Source: a bacterium (GTDB taxonomy: Bacteria > UBA3054). Taken from it: a stretch of DNA of 9,271 nt. Shown here piece by piece: positions 7,189-9,271 of the stretch. The position numbers and the translations under genes are program-made. The notes under the pieces were generated by a model. That model saw only the letters and a list, made by a program, of their open reading frames with translations, was not told where the DNA came from and searched no databases. Each line of letters starts with the position of its first letter. Within the stretch, counting starts at the first letter, position 1. The stretch is from the NCBI GenBank assembly GCA_017538635.1, contig JAFYIM010000512.1, positions 1 to 9,271 of the forward strand. Reading direction: 5' to 3'.

Positions 7189-8196
7189 TTAACGGCAAGC
7201 GTAGGGCCTGACCGCTTTGATCGCCTTCATGGTCTCGGCGAACATGGCGGGCGTCTGGCTCTGGGCGCCGTCGCACTTGGCCTTTGGCGGATCGTTGTGG
7301 ACTTCTATTATGAGACCGTCCGCGCCGATGGCCGTGGCGGCCACCGCCACGGGATGTACGAGCCTGGCTACGCCGGTGGCGTGGCTGGGATCGACCACCA
7401 CCGGAAGGTGCGAGAACTGGTGGAGAAGCGGCACCACGGAAAGGTCGATGGTGTTCCTGGTGGCCGTCTCGAATGTCCTGATGCCGCGTTCGCAGAGGAT
7501 GACGTTGGGGTTGCCGGACGCCATGATGTATTCCGCGCTCATAAGTAGTTCCTGCAAAGTGGAGGAAAGTCCTCTCTTCAGAAGGATGGGCTTCTTGGTG
7601 TTGTGGCCGACTTCTTTGAGGATGTCGAAGTTCTGCATGTTGCGGGCGCCGATCTGGATGACGTCCACGTCGTTGAAGTATTCGAACTGGGAGAAATTCA
7701 TAAGCTCGGTGACGATAGGAAGGCCCGTTTCCTTCTTGGCCGCCAGAAGCATCTTCAAGCCTTCCACGCCCAGGCCCTGGAAGGAGTAGGGGCTCGTCCT
7801 GGGCTTGAAGGCGCCGCCCCTTAGAAGCGTCGCGCCGGCGGCTTTGACAGCCTTAGCCACCTCAATTATCTGCTCCTCGCTCTCCACGCTGCAGGGGCCG
7901 GCGATGACCTGAAAATTACCGCCGCCGATAAGCACCCCGCCGCAGTCGATTATGGAGTCGTCGGGATGGAACTTGCGGTTGGCGGCCTTGTATGGGTCGC
8001 CCACGCGCTGCACGCTAGCCACCACGTCGAGGGCGGAGACAAGGTCGATGTCGAGATGCGCCACGTCGCCGACGCAGCCAATAAGAGTTTCATGGGAACC
8101 GACGGAGATGTGCGGATCGATGTTCTGGGCCTTCAGCCAATTGATGAGGTTGTCCACCTGGCTTTTCTGGGCGCCTTGCTTGATGATGATTATCAT
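7189..8196 (-). CDS. aroF: 3-deoxy-7-phosphoheptulonate (DAHP) synthase, type I-beta with N-terminal regulatory domain
   Basis: It condenses PEP with erythrose 4-phosphate, the entry step of the shikimate pathway. Residues about 1-70 form a ferredoxin-like/ACT-like domain (IIIIKQGAQKSQVDNLINWL, and so on). In the Thermotoga-type enzyme this domain binds tyrosine and closes the active site. The TIM-barrel part starts near 90. Metal ligands are visible: Cys 102 in IAGPCSVES, His 272 in VVDPSHATG, Glu 298 in LIIEVHNDP and Asp 309 in CDGAQS. These residue numbers coincide with those I recall for the Thermotoga maritima enzyme. Other family motifs are RGGAFKPRTSPYSFQG at 126-141 and LLKRGLSSTLQE at 205-216. 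The length of 335 is normal. The ATG at 8196 has AAGGA (8203-8207) at suitable spacing. It is the first enzyme gene of the operon and lies 34 nt after the attenuator, so it should be controlled both by allostery and by transcript termination. Confidence 0.97.
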   Translation of the reverse strand: MIIIIKQGAQKSQVDNLINWLKAQNIDPHISVGSHETLIGCVGDVAHLDIDLVSALDVVASVQRVGDPYKAANRKFHPDDSIIDCGGVLIGGGNFQVIAGPCSVESEEQIIEVAKAVKAAGATLLRGGAFKPRTSPYSFQGLGVEGLKMLLAAKKETGLPIVTELMNFSQFEYFNDVDVIQIGARNMQNFDILKEVGHNTKKPILLKRGLSSTLQELLMSAEYIMASGNPNVILCERGIRTFETATRNTIDLSVVPLLHQFSHLPVVVDPSHATGVARLVHPVAVAATAIGADGLIIEVHNDPPKAKCDGAQSQTPAMFAETMKAIKAVRPYACR

Positions 8197-8229
8197 AGTT
8201 TTTCCTTATTTGTTGATTATTATTTGCTT

Positions 8230-8268
8230 AAAAAGAAAGAGCCTGGCTTTGCTCAAGCCAGGCTCTTT
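8230..8268 (-). terminator. Intrinsic terminator in the aroF leader (attenuator hairpin)
   Basis: On the minus strand AAAGAGCCTGGCTT (8268-8255) and AAGCCAGGCTCTTT (8249-8236) form a perfect 14-bp stem around the 5-nt loop GAGCA, followed by C and TTTTT (8234-8230). This is a strong Rho-independent terminator. It stands between the candidate promoter and aroF, with no gene before it on this strand except the 24-codon leader. It therefore cannot serve as an ordinary end-of-gene terminator; its likely job is premature termination of the aro transcript. Confidence 0.9.
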
Positions 8269-8326
8269 TCGTATTCAGAATCCACTTTTATTCAACTACG
8301 ACAAGGTTCCCCCAGCTTGAGAAAGC
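8246..8326 (-). promoter_or_regulatory. Predicted antiterminator pairing (leader region 2 with terminator left arm)
   Basis: GCTTTCTCAAGCTGGG (8326-8311), at the end of codon 15 through codon 20 of the leader ORF, can pair with CCTGGCTTGAGCAAAGC (8262-8246). The helix has 11 consecutive pairs including two G-U, one bulged C at 8251, then 5 more pairs. It uses much of the terminator's left arm plus its loop, so the two structures exclude each other. A ribosome halted in codons 5-13 would leave region 2 mostly free; one reaching the stop at 8298 would cover part of it. Region 2 can also fold alone (AGCTT/AAGCT, 8327-8314) and pair upstream through GGTTCT with GGAACC (8348-8343 with 8310-8305), a possible protector helix. 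Confidence 0.7.
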
Positions 8327-8370
8327 TCGGTGTAATAAAAGTAGAACCAATAGCCGAAATTGATCTTCAT
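8296..8370 (-). CDS. Aromatic leader peptide (Phe/Tyr/Trp) of the aro operon
   Basis: This is a 24-codon ORF from ATG (8370-8368) to TAG (8298-8296), upstream of the terminator. Codons 5-13 read FGYWFYFYY: three Phe, four Tyr and one Trp among nine residues. After it come TELSQAGGTLS. Such a run just before competing hairpins is the hallmark of leader peptides like PheL and TrpL, whose translation senses charged tRNA. Here all three aromatic amino acids, the end products of the pathway, are in one peptide. The promoter candidate places the start about 26 nt into the RNA, so this ATG is preferred over in-frame ATGs further up (8418-8424 area), which overlap the promoter. The Shine-Dalgarno is weak (GGA about 13 nt upstream). 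No stable protein product is expected; the act of translation would be the function. Confidence 0.88.
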   Translation of the reverse strand: MKINFGYWFYFYYTELSQAGGTLS

Positions 8371-8402
8371 TTGTAGATAGTTTTCCGTGATTGATTGCGA
8401 AT

Positions 8403-8431
8403 ATGGTAGCACTTTCATTTTCATTTTGCAA
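8403..8431 (-). promoter_or_regulatory. Candidate sigma70-type promoter of the aro operon
   Basis: On the minus strand TTGCAA (8431-8426) is followed by exactly 17 nt and TACCAT (8408-8403), with TGC just before the -10 (an extended -10). Each hexamer matches 4 of 6 consensus bases. Transcription would start near 8397, giving a leader RNA that contains the 24-codon ORF, antiterminator and terminator in the right order. The match is moderate; position and context are the main support. Confidence 0.5.
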
Positions 8432-8453
8432 GGGCTTAGGGAGAAAGGCGGGT

Positions 8454-8484
8454 CGGAAAAAAGATTAAGCAGTGGATTTTTCCG
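8454..8484. repeat. Inverted repeat in the divergent promoter region
   Basis: CGGAAAAA (8454-8461) and TTTTTCCG (8477-8484) are perfect 8-bp inverted arms around a 15-nt spacer. The repeat lies upstream of the aro promoter candidate and about 90 bp before the ACT-protein start. Related TTCCG words occur at 8381-8387 and 8515-8522. It could be an operator shared by the divergent units, but no known regulator motif is recognised and an RNA hairpin with so long a loop would be weak. Confidence 0.3.
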
Positions 8485-8571
8485 GAAGTTTTTTGCTAAA
8501 CTTATAGAAAATACATTCCGACAACGAAAGGAAGTATAAAGTTCACCGCTTCCCATTATGGAGACAAACAA

Positions 8572-9000
8572 ATGAAAACTGCAAAACAGCTTTCCGTTTT
8601 TCTGGAGAACAAGCCGGGGCACGCTTACAACATCTGCAAGACTTTAGGCGACGCCGGCATAAACATCTTTACGCTATCCTTAGCCGACACGAATCAGTTC
8701 GGGCTTCTGCGTTTGATCGTGGAGAAACCCGAAGCGGCCGGCGAGCTGCTTAAAAAAGGAGGAGTGATAGTCAACATAACCGAGCTTCTGGCGGTCAAAA
8801 TAGACAACCGTCCGGGAGTTTTGGCCAAGATCTACGAACTGCTCTCCTCTCTTGACATCAATTTGGAATACGCTTACGCTTTCGCCATGCGCCGCATCTT
8901 CTTATTGAGAGTGAGCGACAACGAAAAAGCCTTCCAGATCCTGAGCGAGAACGGCTTCACCCTTCTCTCCCACGAGGAACTCTTCTCCGACGAAAACTAA
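8572..9000 (+). CDS. Tandem ACT-domain protein
   Basis: A 142-residue protein built almost wholly of two ACT-type modules: residues about 5-65 (QLSVFLENKPGHAYNICKTL, then AGINI) and about 71-138 (AVKIDNRPGVLAKIYELLSS, then DINLEYAYAFA). Each module has the loop motif N-K/R-P-G (13-16 and 79-82) where such domains bind amino acids. There is no catalytic or DNA-binding domain, so it is most likely a small-molecule sensor or regulatory partner. Proteins of this kind often sit beside phenylacetate-CoA ligase and indolepyruvate oxidoreductase genes in anaerobes, and here a paaK-type gene follows after 15 nt. The ligand is not known; an aromatic amino acid is a reasonable guess from the neighbours. 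GGAG at 8560-8563 supports the ATG at 8572. I found no convincing promoter for it in 8432-8560. It is divergent from the aro operon. Confidence 0.9.
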   Translation: MKTAKQLSVFLENKPGHAYNICKTLGDAGINIFTLSLADTNQFGLLRLIVEKPEAAGELLKKGGVIVNITELLAVKIDNRPGVLAKIYELLSSLDINLEYAYAFAMRRIFLLRVSDNEKAFQILSENGFTLLSHEELFSDEN

Positions 9001-9015
9001 AACAAAGATAACAAT

Positions 9016-9271
9016 ATGGAAAAATCCGCCCTACAAGCCTTAGCACAAAAAGACTTCATGAGCCGCGACGAACTGGAGTCCATCCAGCTCGCAAGGCTTA
9101 AAAACATAGTTTCCCACGCCTACAAGAATCAGGCGCTATTCAGATCCCGCATGCAGGAGAAAGGTCTCGACGACACCTGCATCAAGGAGATGAAGGACAT
9201 CCAGAAGCTGCCTTTCTTCAAGAAAGTTGACCTTAGGGACACTTATCCCTTCGGCCTTCTGTCCGTCCCCA
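9016..9271 (+). CDS. paaK: Phenylacetate-CoA ligase family protein (5' end, runs off window)
   Basis: The first 85 codons from ATG at 9016 stay open to the window edge. The visible part contains SRDELESIQLARLKNIVSHA, then YKNQALFRSRMQEKGL, then KDIQKLPFFKKVDLRDTYPFGLLSVP. This is the N-terminal pattern of PaaK-type ligases (EELE-LQL-RL-VHAY-N-FYR, LPF-TK-DLRD-YPFGL-AVP), members of the adenylate-forming superfamily that make aryl-acetyl-CoA from arylacetate, ATP and CoA. The adenylation motifs and catalytic lysine would be beyond the window. It follows the ACT protein by 15 nt without an evident Shine-Dalgarno, so the two are probably co-transcribed. Substrate (phenylacetate, indoleacetate or hydroxyphenylacetate) cannot be told from this part. 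Confidence 0.88.
   Translation, partial: MEKSALQALAQKDFMSRDELESIQLARLKNIVSHAYKNQALFRSRMQEKGLDDTCIKEMKDIQKLPFFKKVDLRDTYPFGLLSVP

Noticed and set aside
6511..7548. A 345-codon plus-strand open frame across pheA and aroF
   Set aside because: Fully antisense to conserved catalytic domains; histidine/glycine/valine-rich shadow composition and no family resemblance.
8236..8270. The leader hairpin read as a plus-strand terminator
   Set aside because: The stem also has a short T-run on the plus strand, but no plus-strand gene precedes it. The minus-strand T-run is longer and its position before aroF makes sense.
8296..8622. A 108-codon minus-strand open frame that contains the leader peptide at its end
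   Set aside because: Its start lies inside the ACT gene on the opposite strand, it spans the candidate promoter, and only the last 24 codons have a meaningful composition. The short ORF is the better reading.

Overview
The window is dominated by one seven-gene minus-strand operon. It encodes the whole shikimate pathway plus the committed steps to phenylalanine and tyrosine. In transcription order: aroF (DAHP synthase), pheA (chorismate mutase-prephenate dehydratase), tyrA (prephenate dehydrogenase), aroKB (shikimate kinase fused to dehydroquinate synthase), aroDE (dehydroquinase fused to shikimate dehydrogenase), aroC and aroA. The two fusions supply four steps, so no shikimate-pathway enzyme is missing. 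Spacing runs from a 14-nt overlap to 42 nt, which supports one polycistronic transcript. Erythrose-4-phosphate and PEP go in; prephenate-derived arogenate/arylpyruvate precursors and chorismate come out. No tryptophan-branch gene or aminotransferase is visible.

The most interesting region is the roughly 375-bp divergent intergenic region (8197-8571). Upstream of aroF on the minus strand lie, in order, a candidate sigma70-type promoter, a 24-codon ORF with the run FGYWFYFYY, an intrinsic terminator with a perfect 14-bp stem, and the aroF ribosome-binding site. A segment inside the short ORF can pair with the terminator's left arm and so prevent the terminator. This is the architecture of ribosome-mediated attenuation, here with Phe, Tyr and Trp codons in a single leader controlling a complete common-pathway operon. 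Alternative pairings were worked out by eye, not by a folding program.

On the plus strand, divergent from the operon, are a tandem ACT-domain protein and the start of a phenylacetate-CoA ligase (paaK type) that runs off the window. This pair is common in anaerobes, where it is linked with arylpyruvate/arylacetyl-CoA metabolism.

At the left edge (1-312), AT-richer DNA carries a degraded fragment of a RhuM-family gene on the plus strand. It is cut off where it meets the 3' end of aroA, so aroA's stop codon lies in the fragment. I saw no convincing terminator after aroA.

Organism: a bacterium, medium GC by eye, with Shine-Dalgarno sites on several genes. The AroDE fusion recalls chlamydiae and other PVC-group bacteria; AroKB fusions are known in Thermotoga; the ACT-paaK pair suggests an anaerobe. 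These hints do not fix a phylum, and I leave it open. Several enzymes (AroA, TyrA, the AroB part of AroKB) are shorter than usual through internal deletions while keeping their catalytic motifs.
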